From Dermacoccus abyssi (GTDB lineage Bacteria; Actinomycetota; Actinomycetes; Actinomycetales; Dermatophilaceae): DNA of 58,201 nucleotides. The first letter of the stretch is position 1; every line of letters begins with the position of its first letter. The stretch lies in contig NZ_QWLM01000018.1 of the NCBI RefSeq assembly GCF_003515945.1, positions 1 through 58,201 of the forward strand. The letters are read 5' to 3'. Both the position numbers and the translations under genes were made by a program. This document shows, one piece after another, positions 36,413-45,713 of this stretch. The notes under the pieces were generated by a model. That model ran no database searches. It was not told the origin of the DNA and worked only from the letters and a program-made list of their open reading frames with translations.

Positions 36413-37252
36413 ATGAACGGACGTTATGTGGCGGTGGGTGACTCGTTCACCGAGGGCGTCGGCGACGCCAATCTCATGTACCCGAACGGCGTGCGCGGGT
36501 GGGCCGATCGTATGGCCCGCCAGATGGGGCGCGCGGACGCGACGTGGGAGTACGCGAACTTCGCCATCCGCAGCAAGCGTCTCGACGAGATCGTCGACGA
36601 GCAGTTCGACGCCGCCCTCGCGCTCGAACCGACGCTCATCTCGTTCTACGCCGGCGGCAACGACATCCTCGCCGTCCGCTCCGACATGCCCGCCATCATG
36701 GAGCGTTACGAGGCCGCGCTGCAGCGCCTCGTCGGATCGGGCGCGCAGGTGCTGCTGTTCACGACGTTCGACGTGAAGATCTCGACGGCGCTCGAGCCGC
36801 TGCGGCGGCGCATCGTCTTCTACAACGACGCCGTGCGCGAACTGGCCCGCCAGTACGGCTGCCTGCTCGTCGATCACACCCAGTTTCGCGAGTTCGACGA
36901 CCCGCGCATGTGGGCGTTCGACCGCATCCACATGAGCCGGCTCGGGCACAAGCACCTCGCCGCCTACGTGCTCGCCGAACTCGGCATCCCCCACACCCTC
37001 AAACTGCCGGAGCTGCCTCCGTTCGAGGCGCCGCACTGGCGCGAGAGCATCCGCACCGAGAGCCGATGGCTCGCCACCGAGGTGATCCCTCTCCTCCGGC
37101 GCCGCGTCAACGGCGTCCGTGAGGGCGACACGCTCCCCCCGAAGTGGCCCGAACCGATCCGGCCCGCGGACGGCATGAAGCGACTGGCCCGTGCGCGCGC
37201 GGGCGACGCCGTCGAGGTCAGGGCACGCGCAGGTGAACGCCACGCCGGCTGA
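36413..37252 (+). CDS. SGNH/GDSL-type hydrolase
   Basis: A 279-residue lipase/esterase-like protein. Block I YVAVGDSFTEGVGD contains the catalytic serine at the N-terminus, block III SFYAGGNDIL near residue 80 and the catalytic Asp-His in FDRIHMSRLGHKHLA near residue 165. No signal peptide, so cytoplasmic. It converges on a TetR regulator gene. Substrate unknown. Confidence 0.85.
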   Translation: MNGRYVAVGDSFTEGVGDANLMYPNGVRGWADRMARQMGRADATWEYANFAIRSKRLDEIVDEQFDAALALEPTLISFYAGGNDILAVRSDMPAIMERYEAALQRLVGSGAQVLLFTTFDVKISTALEPLRRRIVFYNDAVRELARQYGCLLVDHTQFREFDDPRMWAFDRIHMSRLGHKHLAAYVLAELGIPHTLKLPELPPFEAPHWRESIRTESRWLATEVIPLLRRRVNGVREGDTLPPKWPEPIRPADGMKRLARARAGDAVEVRARAGERHAG

Positions 37253-37271
37253 GCGCCCGCGTCACGGGCGA

Positions 37272-38009
37272 TCAGACGCCCGCGCCGCGCACCGCGACGT
37301 CGACGAGATCCCCGAGGCGGCGCGCCACGGATTCGACCTCGGCGCGCCCGGTACGCGTGCGGTTCAGCTCGAGCACCCCACCGGAGACGATGAGGCCCGC
37401 GGCGACGACGCTGCGCTCCGCGTCACCCCCCGCTGCGACGAGCAGCGCCGCGATGGCGTCCTCGAGACCAGCGACCAGCGCGACGACCTTCTCGCGATAC
37501 GGTCCGGGCGCACCGAACAGCACCTCCCGTCCGACGACCATCGCGTTCTCGGGGTAGTCACGGGCCTGCTGCGCGAACGGTTCGAGCAGACGCAGGACGT
37601 GCTCGCGCACCCCACCGTCACCGGCGTCGTCGGGCAGGTGATCGACGACGAGATCACGCCACTCGTGTTCGACGACCATCATGAGCAGTTCCGCCTTCGT
37701 CGGGGCGTACTGGAACACGGTGCCGGCGGCGACGTTGGCGCGCTTGGCCACCTCGGCCGTCGTCATGCGCTCGTACCCCACCTCACCGAGCAGGCTCTCG
37801 GCAGCCGCGAGGATGCGGGCCTGTTTGTCGGCCTTGTTGCGTGCGCGACGACCCTGCTGGTCCGCGCCGCTCACGACGGGACGTCGGCAGGTCACGACCG
37901 TGGCGTCAGGCGTACCCGGCGTGGGGGCCGGCCTCGTCGGGGCCGTCGAGGCCGTCGAATCGGTCGACGGTGTCGCGGAGGCGGCCGTGGCGCTGAGGGG
38001 AAGCGTCAT
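37272..38009 (-). CDS. TetR-family regulator
   Basis: A 245-residue regulator with an unusual 45-residue serine/threonine/proline-rich N-terminal extension before the helix-turn-helix (ILAAAESLLGEVGYERMTTAEVAKRANVAAGTVFQYAPTKAELL, about residues 63-108). The start codon is uncertain; initiation further downstream would trim the extension. It is divergent from the alcohol dehydrogenase-oleate hydratase pair and probably controls it; the 88-base gap contains A/T-rich promoter-like sequence near 38055-38085 but no clear palindrome. Confidence 0.8.
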   Translation of the reverse strand: MTLPLSATAASATPSTDSTASTAPTRPAPTPGTPDATVVTCRRPVVSGADQQGRRARNKADKQARILAAAESLLGEVGYERMTTAEVAKRANVAAGTVFQYAPTKAELLMMVVEHEWRDLVVDHLPDDAGDGGVREHVLRLLEPFAQQARDYPENAMVVGREVLFGAPGPYREKVVALVAGLEDAIAALLVAAGGDAERSVVAAGLIVSGGVLELNRTRTGRAEVESVARRLGDLVDVAVRGAGV

Positions 38010-38097
38010 GGATCGAAACCTTACCCGGGCCGAAAGGCCCTGGTGGCGCCGCAAAAAATGAGTACAGTCAAAAATAGCCGGAAACGAAGGAGACACC

Positions 38098-39111
38098 ATG
38101 GACACCATGAAGGCCGCACGCCTCGACGTCACGCACCACACCCTGAACGTCGAGGAGGTACCCGTCCCGACGCCAGGGCCGGGCCAAGCCGTCATCGAGG
38201 TGAAGGCGGCGGGCGTCTGCCTGTCGGACGTGCACCTGCTCGAAGGGCTCATCGCGCCGCAGTTCCTCGACAGCGAGAAGGTGACGCTCGGTCACGAGGT
38301 CGCGGGCGTCGTCACCGCCCTCGGTGACGGCGTGCCGACACTGCCCGGCATCGAGGTGGGCAGCCGCGTCCTGCTGCAGGCCGGCCACCGCCTCCCGAAC
38401 GGCCGCATCCTGACGCGCGGCGTCGACTACGACGGCGGGTACGCCGAATACGCCCTCGCGCAGGCCGAGACGCTCGTCCCGATCCCCGACGACCTCCCGT
38501 TCGAGCAGGCCGCCATCATCCCCGACGCCGTCTCGACGCCGTGGGCAGCCATCCAGACGAGCGGGCGCGTGCGCGCCGGCGAGGCCGTCGGCGTCTGGGG
38601 CCTCGGCGGGCTGGGCATTCACGCCGTGCAGTTGCTGCGTCTCATCGGCGCCTCCCCCATCGTCGCGATCGACCCGCTCGAGGCCGCCCGCGAACGGGCG
38701 CTCGCCGTCGGCGCCGACGTGGCGTGCGCCCCTGAAGACGCGGAGGACGCCATCCGTCAGCTCTCGCCCCGCGGTCTCGACGTCGCGTTCGACTTCGCGG
38801 GCGTGGCCCCCGTGCGAGCCCAGGCGATGGCCTCCCTCGCGCCCCAGGGACGTCTCGTCATCGTCGGCCTCGCCGGGCGGCCCATCGAGATTCCGTCCGA
38901 CACCGCATTCGCCTACAAGCAGCTGACGCTGCGCGGCCACTACGGCAGCGAGGGAACGGACGTCCACCAGCTCGTCGCGTTGACCCGCACGAAGCGGCTC
39001 GACCTGTCGACGTCGATCAGCGGGGTCTTCCCGCTCGAGGAAGCGCCCGAGGTGCTCGAGCGGCTCGCGCGCAAGGACGGCAACCCGATCCGCTTCATCC
39101 TGCAGCCCTGA
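38098..39111 (+). CDS. Zinc-dependent alcohol dehydrogenase
   Basis: A 337-residue medium-chain dehydrogenase. The catalytic zinc ligands appear as VCLSDVH and LGHEVAG, the substrate/zinc region GYAEYALAQAETLVPIP is typical of GroES-like domains, and the cofactor-binding loop is WGLGGLGIHAVQLL near residue 164. The four-cysteine structural-zinc loop is missing, as in several members. It starts at ATG 38098 with GGAG upstream (an ATG at 38107 is an alternative). It is followed after 72 bases by oleate hydratase, so a hydroxy-fatty acid substrate is plausible. Confidence 0.85.
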   Translation: MDTMKAARLDVTHHTLNVEEVPVPTPGPGQAVIEVKAAGVCLSDVHLLEGLIAPQFLDSEKVTLGHEVAGVVTALGDGVPTLPGIEVGSRVLLQAGHRLPNGRILTRGVDYDGGYAEYALAQAETLVPIPDDLPFEQAAIIPDAVSTPWAAIQTSGRVRAGEAVGVWGLGGLGIHAVQLLRLIGASPIVAIDPLEAARERALAVGADVACAPEDAEDAIRQLSPRGLDVAFDFAGVAPVRAQAMASLAPQGRLVIVGLAGRPIEIPSDTAFAYKQLTLRGHYGSEGTDVHQLVALTRTKRLDLSTSISGVFPLEEAPEVLERLARKDGNPIRFILQP

Positions 39112-39183
39112 CGGCGCACGCAACCGTCCGCTCACCCATCGTCCCGCGCGATGATCTCGCGCACCCGACCTCGAGGAGGTCCC

Positions 39184-40950
39184 ATGTACTACAGCAGTGG
39201 AAACTACGAAGCCTTCGCCCGTCCTCGCCCGCCGAAGGACGCCGCGAGCAAGCACGCCTGGATCGTCGGCAGCGGCCTCGCGGGCCTCGCGGCGGCCGTC
39301 TTCATGATCCGTGACGCCGCCGTCCCCGGCGAGAACATCACGATCCTCGAGAAGGGCTCCCTCGCCGGTGGCGCCCTCGACGGGATCGAGGAGCCCGAGA
39401 AGGGGTTCGTCATCCGCGGTGGACGCGAGATGGAGAACCACTTCGAGTGCCTGTGGGATTGCTTCCGCACGATCCCCAGCCTCGAGGTCGAGGGCGCGTC
39501 CGTGCTCGACGAGTTCTACTGGCTCAACAAGGACGACCCGAACTACTCGCTGCAGCGCGCCACCGTCGAACGCGGCCAGGACGCGCACACCGACGGGTTG
39601 TTCACGCTGAACAAGAAGGCGCAGAAGGATCTCGTCAAGGTGTTCCTCGCGACGCGCGAGGAGATGGAGAACAAGCGCATCGACGAGGTGTTCGGCCGCG
39701 ACTTCCTCGACAGCAACTTCTGGCTCTACTGGCGCACGATGTTCGCGTTCGAGGAATGGCACAGCGCACTCGAGATGAAGCTGTACCTGCACCGCTTCAT
39801 CCACCACATCGGCGGACTTCCGGACTTCTCGGCGCTCAAGTTCACCAAGTACAACCAGTACGAGTCGCTCGTGCTGCCGATGACGAAGTGGCTGAGCGAG
39901 CAGGGCGTGCGTTTCCAGTACGACACGGAGGTGACGGACGTCGAGTTCGACCTGACGGCGTCGGCCGAGCGCGCGACCCGCATCGAGTGGACCCGCTCCG
40001 GCGAGCACGCCGGTGACACGGGCGTCGACCTCGGGGACGACGATTACGTCCTGATGACGATCGGCTCGCTCGTCGACAACTCCGACGAGGGCGATCACCG
40101 CACCGCCGCGACGCTGAACCGCGGCCCTGCGTCGGCGTGGGACTTGTGGAAGAAGATCGCGCGCAAGGATCCGTCGTTCGGGCGCCCCGAGGTGTTCTGC
40201 AGCTCCATCGACGAGACGAAGTGGGAGTCGGCGACCGTCACGACGCTCGATGAGCGCATCCCCGAGTACATCCGGCGCATCGCCAAGCGCGACCCCTTCA
40301 GCGGACGGGTCGTGACGGGCGGCATCGTCACCGTCAAGGATTCGAGCTGGCTCATGAGCTGGACGGTGAACCGCCAGCCGCACTTCAAGAAGCAGCCGAA
40401 GGACCAGATCGTCGTGTGGGTCTACAGCCTGTTCGTCGACACGCCCGGCGACTACGTCAAGAAGCCGATGAGCGAGTGCACCGGCGAGGAGATCACCGCC
40501 GAGTGGCTCTACCACCTCGGCGTGCCCGAGGCTGACATCCCCGAACTCGCGGCGACGGGCGCGAAGTGCGTACCGGTCATGATGCCGTACGTGACGTCGT
40601 TCTTCATGCCCCGCAAGGCCGGTGACCGCCCTGACGTCGTGCCGGAGGGCGCGGAGAACTTCGCCTTCATCGGCCAGTTCGCCGAGACGAGCCGCGACTG
40701 CATCTTCACGACCGAGTACTCGGTGCGCACCGGCATGGAAGCCACCTACCAGTTGTTCGGCGTCGAGCGCGGTGTGCCCGAGGTGTTCAACTCGACCTAC
40801 GACGTGCGGACGCTGCTCGACGCCTCGGCGCGCCTCAAGGACGGCGAGAAGACCGAGCTGCCCGGCCCCGCCGTACTGCGCCGCAAGATCGCGAAGGGGC
40901 TCGACTCCACCGAGATCGGCGTGCTGCTGCGCGAGCACGGCATCATGTGA
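39184..40950 (+). CDS. ohyA: Oleate hydratase
   Basis: A 588-residue FAD-dependent hydratase that adds water to the 9-10 double bond of oleate, giving 10-hydroxystearate. The N-terminus MYYSSGNYEAFARPRPP, FAD loop AWIVGSGLAGLAAAVFMIRDA, the ENHFECLWD segment and GQFAETSRDCIFTTEYSVRTGMEAT are strongly conserved in OhyA. GAGGAGG precedes the ATG. Hydratases protect against antimicrobial unsaturated fatty acids in Gram-positives. Together with the adjacent dehydrogenase it could make 10-ketostearate. Confidence 0.95.
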   Translation: MYYSSGNYEAFARPRPPKDAASKHAWIVGSGLAGLAAAVFMIRDAAVPGENITILEKGSLAGGALDGIEEPEKGFVIRGGREMENHFECLWDCFRTIPSLEVEGASVLDEFYWLNKDDPNYSLQRATVERGQDAHTDGLFTLNKKAQKDLVKVFLATREEMENKRIDEVFGRDFLDSNFWLYWRTMFAFEEWHSALEMKLYLHRFIHHIGGLPDFSALKFTKYNQYESLVLPMTKWLSEQGVRFQYDTEVTDVEFDLTASAERATRIEWTRSGEHAGDTGVDLGDDDYVLMTIGSLVDNSDEGDHRTAATLNRGPASAWDLWKKIARKDPSFGRPEVFCSSIDETKWESATVTTLDERIPEYIRRIAKRDPFSGRVVTGGIVTVKDSSWLMSWTVNRQPHFKKQPKDQIVVWVYSLFVDTPGDYVKKPMSECTGEEITAEWLYHLGVPEADIPELAATGAKCVPVMMPYVTSFFMPRKAGDRPDVVPEGAENFAFIGQFAETSRDCIFTTEYSVRTGMEATYQLFGVERGVPEVFNSTYDVRTLLDASARLKDGEKTELPGPAVLRRKIAKGLDSTEIGVLLREHGIM

Positions 40951-40977
40951 CGGCGACCTGACGCCCGCATCGCGCGC

Positions 40978-41014
40978 CGAGGCCCTCATCCCCGAGTCGG
41001 GGATGAGGGCCTCG
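40978..41014. terminator. Hairpin terminator, bidirectional
   Basis: Perfect arms CGAGGCCCTCATCCCC and GGGGATGAGGGCCTCG around a 5-base loop, between ohyA and the end of hspR (convergent). Confidence 0.88.
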
Positions 41015-41099
41015 TCCATGCAGGTGTTGTGCGACAACGGTGTGGCGCTGCGTCGCGCCGCCGCTGGAGGGTGCGACGTGCGTCGTGACGAGCTCGGGC

Positions 41100-41609
41100 T
41101 CAGCGGGTGCCGTACGGCACGAGCGAACGCCCGGTCGAGCGCGGCTGCGGTCGTTCGCCGGGCCGCAGCGCGATGATGCCGTCGCGCCCGGCCGCGAAGA
41201 CGCGCTTGTGAGAGCGCGATCCGAGCGCGTCGCGGTACTGCGCGTTCTGCTCGCTCAGCTCCTCGATCCGCGCCCGTAGCGCCGTGACCTGGTGCTCGAG
41301 CTCCATGATGCGTTGGATGCCGGCGAGCGAGACTCCCTCCGACGACAGCTCCTGCACCCGACGCAGCTGCGCGATGTTGCGCATCGAGTAGCGGCGACCG
41401 CCGCCACCCGTGCGTTCGGGGGTGACGAGCCCCAGACGGTCGTACTGGCGCAGCGTCTGGGCGTGCATCCCGGCCAGTTCGGCGGCGACGGAGATGACGT
41501 ACACCGGCTTCGCCGGATCGTCGAGGCCGCGCAGCCGCTCGTCAGCGACGCGTCCGTTGTGGTCGTCGACGATCTCGCCGAGCCGCCGTTCGACCCGTGA
41601 CGGCGTCAC
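41100..41609 (-). CDS. hspR: MerR-family heat-shock repressor HspR
   Basis: A 169-residue MerR-type repressor with the HspR signature [38 protein letters not shown] (residues 38-75) and a coiled-coil dimerisation helix with [11 protein letters not shown]. The 35-residue N-terminal extension and basic C-terminus are ordinary. Its GTG start overlaps the dnaJ stop (GTGA), so it is the last gene of the dnaK operon. Expected to bind the HAIR sites at 45495-45515, 45554-45574 and 30346-30366 with DnaK as co-repressor. Confidence 0.93.
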   Translation of the reverse strand: MTPSRVERRLGEIVDDHNGRVADERLRGLDDPAKPVYVISVAAELAGMHAQTLRQYDRLGLVTPERTGGGGRRYSMRNIAQLRRVQELSSEGVSLAGIQRIMELEHQVTALRARIEELSEQNAQYRDALGSRSHKRVFAAGRDGIIALRPGERPQPRSTGRSLVPYGTR

Positions 41610-42619
41610 GACGCGGCCTGACGCGCCTTCGCGAGCAGCTCTTCGCGCGGGTCGGCTTCGCCCGCGGCGAGGGTCTCGACGGCCTGACGCTGCTCGTCGG
41701 TGAGCTCCTTCGGCACGACGACGTGAACCTTCGCGATGAGGTCGCCGGTCGCCTTCTTCGTCTTCACGCCACGGCCCTTGACGCGCAGGCTGCGGCCCGA
41801 GGGCGTGCCGGGCGCGACGCGGACCTTGACGCTCTTGCCGTCGAAGGTGGGCACCTGCACCGTGGCGCCGAGGGTGGCCTCGGCGAACGTCACGGGCAGC
41901 TCGACGGTGAGGTTGTCACCGTCGCGGCCGAAGACCGGGTCGGTGCCGACGCTGACGTGCAGGATCATGTCGCCGTTCGGGCCACCGCCGAAGCCGGGAC
42001 GGCCCTTGCCGCGCAACCGGATCTTCTGCCCGTCCTTCACCCCGGCCGGAATGCGCGCGGTGAAGCTCTGACCATCGGCGTCGCTGATGCGCACCTCGCT
42101 GCCCTCGACGGCCTGGCGGAACGTGATCGACGCGCGCGCCTCGACGTCCTCGCCTCTCTGGGCGGCACGCTGACGGGGGCCGCCGAAGCCGGAGCTGAAC
42201 CCGCCGCCCCCGAAGCCTCCGCCGGCGCCACCGAACTGGGCGAGCAGATCTTCGAGGTTGATGCCCTGCTGGCCACCCGCCCCGCTCGAATAGGTGCGGT
42301 AACCGCTACCGCCGCCCCCGCCGAACATCGACGAGAAAACGTCCTCGGCGCCGCCGGCACCGCCGCTGAAGCGGGCGCCGCCTCGCGCCATCTGACGCAC
42401 GGCGTCGTACTCCTGACGCTGCTGCGGATCGGAGAGCACCTGGTTGGCCTCGCCGATCTCCTTGAACTTCTGCTCGGCGGAGGTGTCACCGGGGTTCTTG
42501 TCCGGGTGATACTTGCGGGCCAGCTTGCGGTAGGCCTTCTTGATGTCCTCCTCGCTCGCGTCCTGCGCGACACCGAGGGTGGCGTAAAAGTCTTTTTCGA
42601 ACCAGTCCTGACTGGCCAT
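41606..42619 (-). CDS. dnaJ: DnaJ-family co-chaperone (CbpA-like, no zinc finger)
   Basis: A 337-residue J-protein: J-domain at residues 8-75 with HPD in [15 protein letters not shown], a Gly/Phe-rich linker, and C-terminal beta-sandwich domains. The CxxCxGxG zinc-finger repeats of class A DnaJ are absent, so this is a class B (CbpA-type) partner for DnaK. Cotranscribed with dnaK, grpE and hspR. The ATG at 42619 is used. Confidence 0.92.
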   Translation of the reverse strand: MASQDWFEKDFYATLGVAQDASEEDIKKAYRKLARKYHPDKNPGDTSAEQKFKEIGEANQVLSDPQQRQEYDAVRQMARGGARFSGGAGGAEDVFSSMFGGGGGSGYRTYSSGAGGQQGINLEDLLAQFGGAGGGFGGGGFSSGFGGPRQRAAQRGEDVEARASITFRQAVEGSEVRISDADGQSFTARIPAGVKDGQKIRLRGKGRPGFGGGPNGDMILHVSVGTDPVFGRDGDNLTVELPVTFAEATLGATVQVPTFDGKSVKVRVAPGTPSGRSLRVKGRGVKTKKATGDLIAKVHVVVPKELTDEQRQAVETLAAGEADPREELLAKARQAAS

Positions 42620-42706
42620 GCGCACCTCCTTCGTGGTTTCACGCCCGCCGGTTGCGGACCGGGCGTGCATCGCGTGCGCGTGCGAATGGGGTTTTCAGTT
42701 GTGTGT

Positions 42707-42733
42707 CGGCGGCGCCCGGTGGGGGCGCCGCCG
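42707..42733 (-). repeat. Hairpin between grpE and dnaJ
   Basis: 10-bp arms CGGCGGCGCC and GGCGCCGCCG, 7-base loop, in the 178-base grpE-dnaJ gap. A possible attenuator or RNA-stability element. Confidence 0.6.
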
Positions 42734-42797
42734 CGACGTCAGCGAAGCAGGTTGCCCCGCGGCACGAAGCGACTCGGCTCGGCCGCGGCGCGCTCGA

Positions 42798-43427
42798 TCA
42801 GCCTGCGACCGAGACGCGGGCGGGACGCACGACGCGCTCGCCCACCTTGTAACCCGGCTGCAGCACCTGCACGACGAAGGTTCCGTCGACGCCCTCGGGC
42901 GCCTCGGCCTCGACGTGCATGAGCGCCTCGTGGACGCTGGGGTCGAACGCCTCGTCGACCGCGCCGAAGCGTGCCACACCGAACCGGTTGAGCGTCGATT
43001 CGATCTTGTCGGCGATCTTGCTCATCGGGCCCTCGGTGAGGTCGCCGTGCTGGCGCGCGAGCTCGATGTCGTCGAGCACCGGGATGAGGGATTCGACGAC
43101 CGAGCCGATCGTCGCATCCTTCTCACGAGCCCGGTCGCGCTCGACGCGGTTGCGATAGTTGACGTACTCGGCCTGGATGCGCTGCAGGTCGGACAGGCGC
43201 TCCGCAGCGAGCTTCGTGTCCGGGTGCTCGGCGACCGCGGTGTCAGCGCTCGTCGCGTCGGAGCCGGCCTGCGTGGCGGCCTCGTCGGAACGCGTCTGCA
43301 GGTTCTCGGGCTGCTCATCGCCGGGCAGGTCGGAACCCACACCGCCGGCGAACGAGTTGTCGGTCTCGCCCTGCGTGACGCCGTCAGCGTTGTCGGGCGT
43401 CGCGCCGCTCGTGTTCTGGTCCGACAT
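42798..43427 (-). CDS. grpE: Nucleotide exchange factor GrpE
   Basis: A 209-residue GrpE: a disordered Asp/Glu-rich N-terminus, a long helix (ERLSDLQRIQAEYVNYRNRVERDR) near residues 75-100, and the beta domain with FVVQVLQPGYKVGERVVRPARVSV at the end. It releases ADP from DnaK. The ATG at 43425-43427 gives MSDQNTSGA; the frame stays open upstream but over hairpin sequence. Confidence 0.94.
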   Translation of the reverse strand: MSDQNTSGATPDNADGVTQGETDNSFAGGVGSDLPGDEQPENLQTRSDEAATQAGSDATSADTAVAEHPDTKLAAERLSDLQRIQAEYVNYRNRVERDRAREKDATIGSVVESLIPVLDDIELARQHGDLTEGPMSKIADKIESTLNRFGVARFGAVDEAFDPSVHEALMHVEAEAPEGVDGTFVVQVLQPGYKVGERVVRPARVSVAG

Positions 43428-43462
43428 GACGGACTCCTTCCTGCCACCTCCTGGTGGCGAAG

Positions 43463-43542
43463 CGGCCGGTGGGCTCCCCGTGGGCAGCCCACCGGCCGTA
43501 CTCGTGTCAGGGGCCGACCGGGGTGCGCGTGGCACCCCGGTC
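43463..43542 (-). repeat. Two consecutive hairpins between dnaK and grpE
   Basis: On the transcribed minus strand: first GACCGGGGTGC/GCACCCCGGTC (43516-43542, 11 bp, 5-base loop) just after the dnaK stop, then CGGCCGGTGGGCT/AGCCCACCGGCCG (43463-43498, 13 bp). They may partly terminate after dnaK, giving more DnaK than GrpE. Confidence 0.75.
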
Positions 43543-43548
43543 AAACAC

Positions 43549-45435
43549 TCACTTGGAGGTGTCGTCGTCGTCCTCGACGACCTCGGCGTCGACGACGTCG
43601 TCGCCACCCTGCTTCTGCTCGCCTGCAGCGCCCTCGGCACCGGCCGCACCCGCGGCGTCGCCGTTCTCGGCCTGCGCGGCGTACATCGCGGCGCCCATCT
43701 TCTGGCTGGCCTCGGACAGCGCCGTGGCCTTCGCGTTGATGTCCTCCGGCGACGCGGACGACTCCGGCTTCAGGGCCTCCTTGAGCTCGGCGAGGGCGCT
43801 CTCGGTGGCCGACTTTTCGTCAGCGGGCACCTTGTCGCCGTTCTCCTCGAGGAACTTCTCAGTCGAGTAGACGAGAGCCTCGCCCGTGTTGCGGGCCTCG
43901 GCCTCCTCGCGACGCTTCGCGTCCTCGGCGGCGTGCTCCTCGGCTTCGCGGACCATGCGCTCGATGTCCTCCTTCGGCAGCGCGGAGCCACCGGAGATCG
44001 TCATCGACTGCTCCTTGTTCGTGCCACGGTCCTTCGCGGAGACGTGCACGATGCCGTTGGCGTCGATGTCGAACGTGACTTCGATCTGCGGCACGCCACG
44101 CGGCGCGGGAGCGATGCCCGTGAGCTCGAAGTTGCCGAGAGCCTTGTTGGCCTTGGCGATCTCGCGCTCACCCTGGAACACCTGGATGTCGACGGACGGC
44201 TGGTTGTCCTCAGCCGTCGAGAACACCTCGGTGCGCTTCGTCGGGATGGCCGTGTTGCGCTCGATGAGCTTGGTGAACAGCCCACCCTTCGTCTCGATGC
44301 CGAGGCTCAGCGGCGTGACGTCGATGAGCAGCACGTCCTTGCGCTCACCCTTGAGCACACCGGCCTGCAGCGCGGCGCCGACGGCGACGACCTCGTCCGG
44401 GTTGACGCCCTTGTTCGGCTCCTTGCCACCGCACATCTGCTTGACGAGCTCGACGACGGCCGGCATGCGGGTCGAGCCACCGACGAGGACGACGTGGTCG
44501 ATGTCGGAGATCTTGACGCCCGCGTCCTTGATGACGTTCTCGAACGGGTTCTTCAAGCGCTCGAGCAGGTCCTTCGTCATCTGCTCGAACTGAGCACGCG
44601 TGATCGTCTCGTCGACGTGGATCGGGCCGTTCTCGCCCATCGACAGGTACTGGAGGGAGACGTTCGTCGAGGTCGAGCTCGACAGCTCCTTCTTCGCCTG
44701 CTCCGCGGCGTCACGCAGACGCTGCATGGCGATCTTGTCCTTGCCCAGGTCGACGCCCGACTCGCTCTTCACCTTGTTGATGAGGTGGTCGACGATGCGG
44801 TTGTCCCAGTCGTCACCACCGAGCTTGTTGTCACCGGAGGTGGCGCGCACCTGGATGGTGGAGAAGCCATCCTCCGCGTCCTTGCCCACCTCGAGCAGGG
44901 AGACGTCGAACGTACCGCCGCCGAGGTCGAAGACGAGGATGAGCTCGTCCTCCTTGCCCTTGTCGAGGCCGTAGGCGAGGGCCGCGGCGGTGGGCTCGTT
45001 GACGATGCGCAGGACGTTGAGGCCCGCGATCTCGCCGGCCTCCTTCGTGGCCTGACGCTCGGCGTCGTCGAAGTAGGCGGGAACCGTGATGACGGCGTCC
45101 GTGACCTCTTCGCCGAGGTAGGCCTCGGAGTCACGCTTGAGCTTCATGAGAATACGGGCCGAGATCTCCTGCGGCGTGTACTTCTTGCCGTCGATCTCCG
45201 TCGTCCAGTCCGTGCCCATGTGGCGCTTGACGGAACGGATGGTGCGATCGACGTTCGTGACCGCCTGACGCTTCGCGATCTCGCCGACGAGGATCTCGCC
45301 GTTCTTCGTGAACGCGACGACGGATGGGGTGGTGCGACCGCCCTCGGCGTTCGCGATGATCTTGGGCTCGTTGCCTTCGAGAACGGCAACGGCCGAGTTG
45401 GTGGTACCGAGGTCAATACCTACTGCGCGACCCAT
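43549..45435 (-). CDS. dnaK: Chaperone Hsp70
   Basis: A 628-residue DnaK: nucleotide-binding domain (1-380) with [16 protein letters not shown], phosphate-2 motif [17 protein letters not shown] and adenosine motif [10 protein letters not shown]; then the substrate-binding domain and a 120-residue lid ending in an acidic tail. First gene of the dnaK-grpE-dnaJ-hspR operon with two HAIR operators upstream. Slightly longer lid linker with Ala/Gly/Glu runs is normal for actinobacteria. Confidence 0.97.
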   Translation of the reverse strand: MGRAVGIDLGTTNSAVAVLEGNEPKIIANAEGGRTTPSVVAFTKNGEILVGEIAKRQAVTNVDRTIRSVKRHMGTDWTTEIDGKKYTPQEISARILMKLKRDSEAYLGEEVTDAVITVPAYFDDAERQATKEAGEIAGLNVLRIVNEPTAAALAYGLDKGKEDELILVFDLGGGTFDVSLLEVGKDAEDGFSTIQVRATSGDNKLGGDDWDNRIVDHLINKVKSESGVDLGKDKIAMQRLRDAAEQAKKELSSSTSTNVSLQYLSMGENGPIHVDETITRAQFEQMTKDLLERLKNPFENVIKDAGVKISDIDHVVLVGGSTRMPAVVELVKQMCGGKEPNKGVNPDEVVAVGAALQAGVLKGERKDVLLIDVTPLSLGIETKGGLFTKLIERNTAIPTKRTEVFSTAEDNQPSVDIQVFQGEREIAKANKALGNFELTGIAPAPRGVPQIEVTFDIDANGIVHVSAKDRGTNKEQSMTISGGSALPKEDIERMVREAEEHAAEDAKRREEAEARNTGEALVYSTEKFLEENGDKVPADEKSATESALAELKEALKPESSASPEDINAKATALSEASQKMGAAMYAAQAENGDAAGAAGAEGAAGEQKQGGDDVVDAEVVEDDDDTSK

Positions 45436-45494
45436 GAGGGATGCTCCTTCGTGTTGCTCACGACGACGCCGGGCCGCATGACCCGAGCCGTCAG

Positions 45495-45515
45495 GTTGAC
45501 TGATGCTGACTCAAC
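45495..45515. promoter_or_regulatory. HAIR operator 1 upstream of dnaK
   Basis: GTTGACT-N7-ACTCAAC, 60 bases upstream of the dnaK start; matches HAIR (CTTGAGT-N7-ACTCAAG) with substitutions in the left half. Confidence 0.75.
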
Positions 45516-45553
45516 TCCGGTTGGTCTGCAGTGTCAATCCCAGACTCACCAAA

Positions 45554-45574
45554 GTTGCTCTTATCTGACTCAAC
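45554..45574. promoter_or_regulatory. HAIR operator 2 upstream of dnaK
   Basis: GTTGCTC-N7-ACTCAAC; right half perfect except the last base, left half degenerate. Spaced 59 bases from operator 1, implying HspR binds two sites. Confidence 0.6.
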
Positions 45575-45647
45575 TTTCGCGAGCGGTGGATCATTCCCGG
45601 GTGCCGAAGGATCTTTTTCAAGAAAATTTTGTGGGTTCCGGCGTAAC

Positions 45648-45701
45648 TTGTCATTCTCCTATCTTCTTGTCACGGCGTGTCACGTTCCTGCCAAGTTGTC
45701 A
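45648..45701. repeat. Clustered TGTCA repeats, candidate left end of a Tn7-like transposon
   Basis: Four copies of (T/G)TGTCA start at 45648, 45667, 45677 and 45696 (spacings 19, 10 and 19), in the 65 bases before tnsA. Tn5053/Tn402-type elements end in TGTC and carry ~19-bp transposase-binding repeats, so 45649 is a candidate terminus. The target duplication cannot be checked because the other end is not visible. Confidence 0.5.
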
Positions 45702-45713
45702 CCAGAGGATGCT

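Noticed and set aside
38068-41037. Long minus-strand open frame opposite the dehydrogenase and oleate hydratase
   Set aside because: Antisense shadow of two well-supported genes; no domain, no ribosome site.
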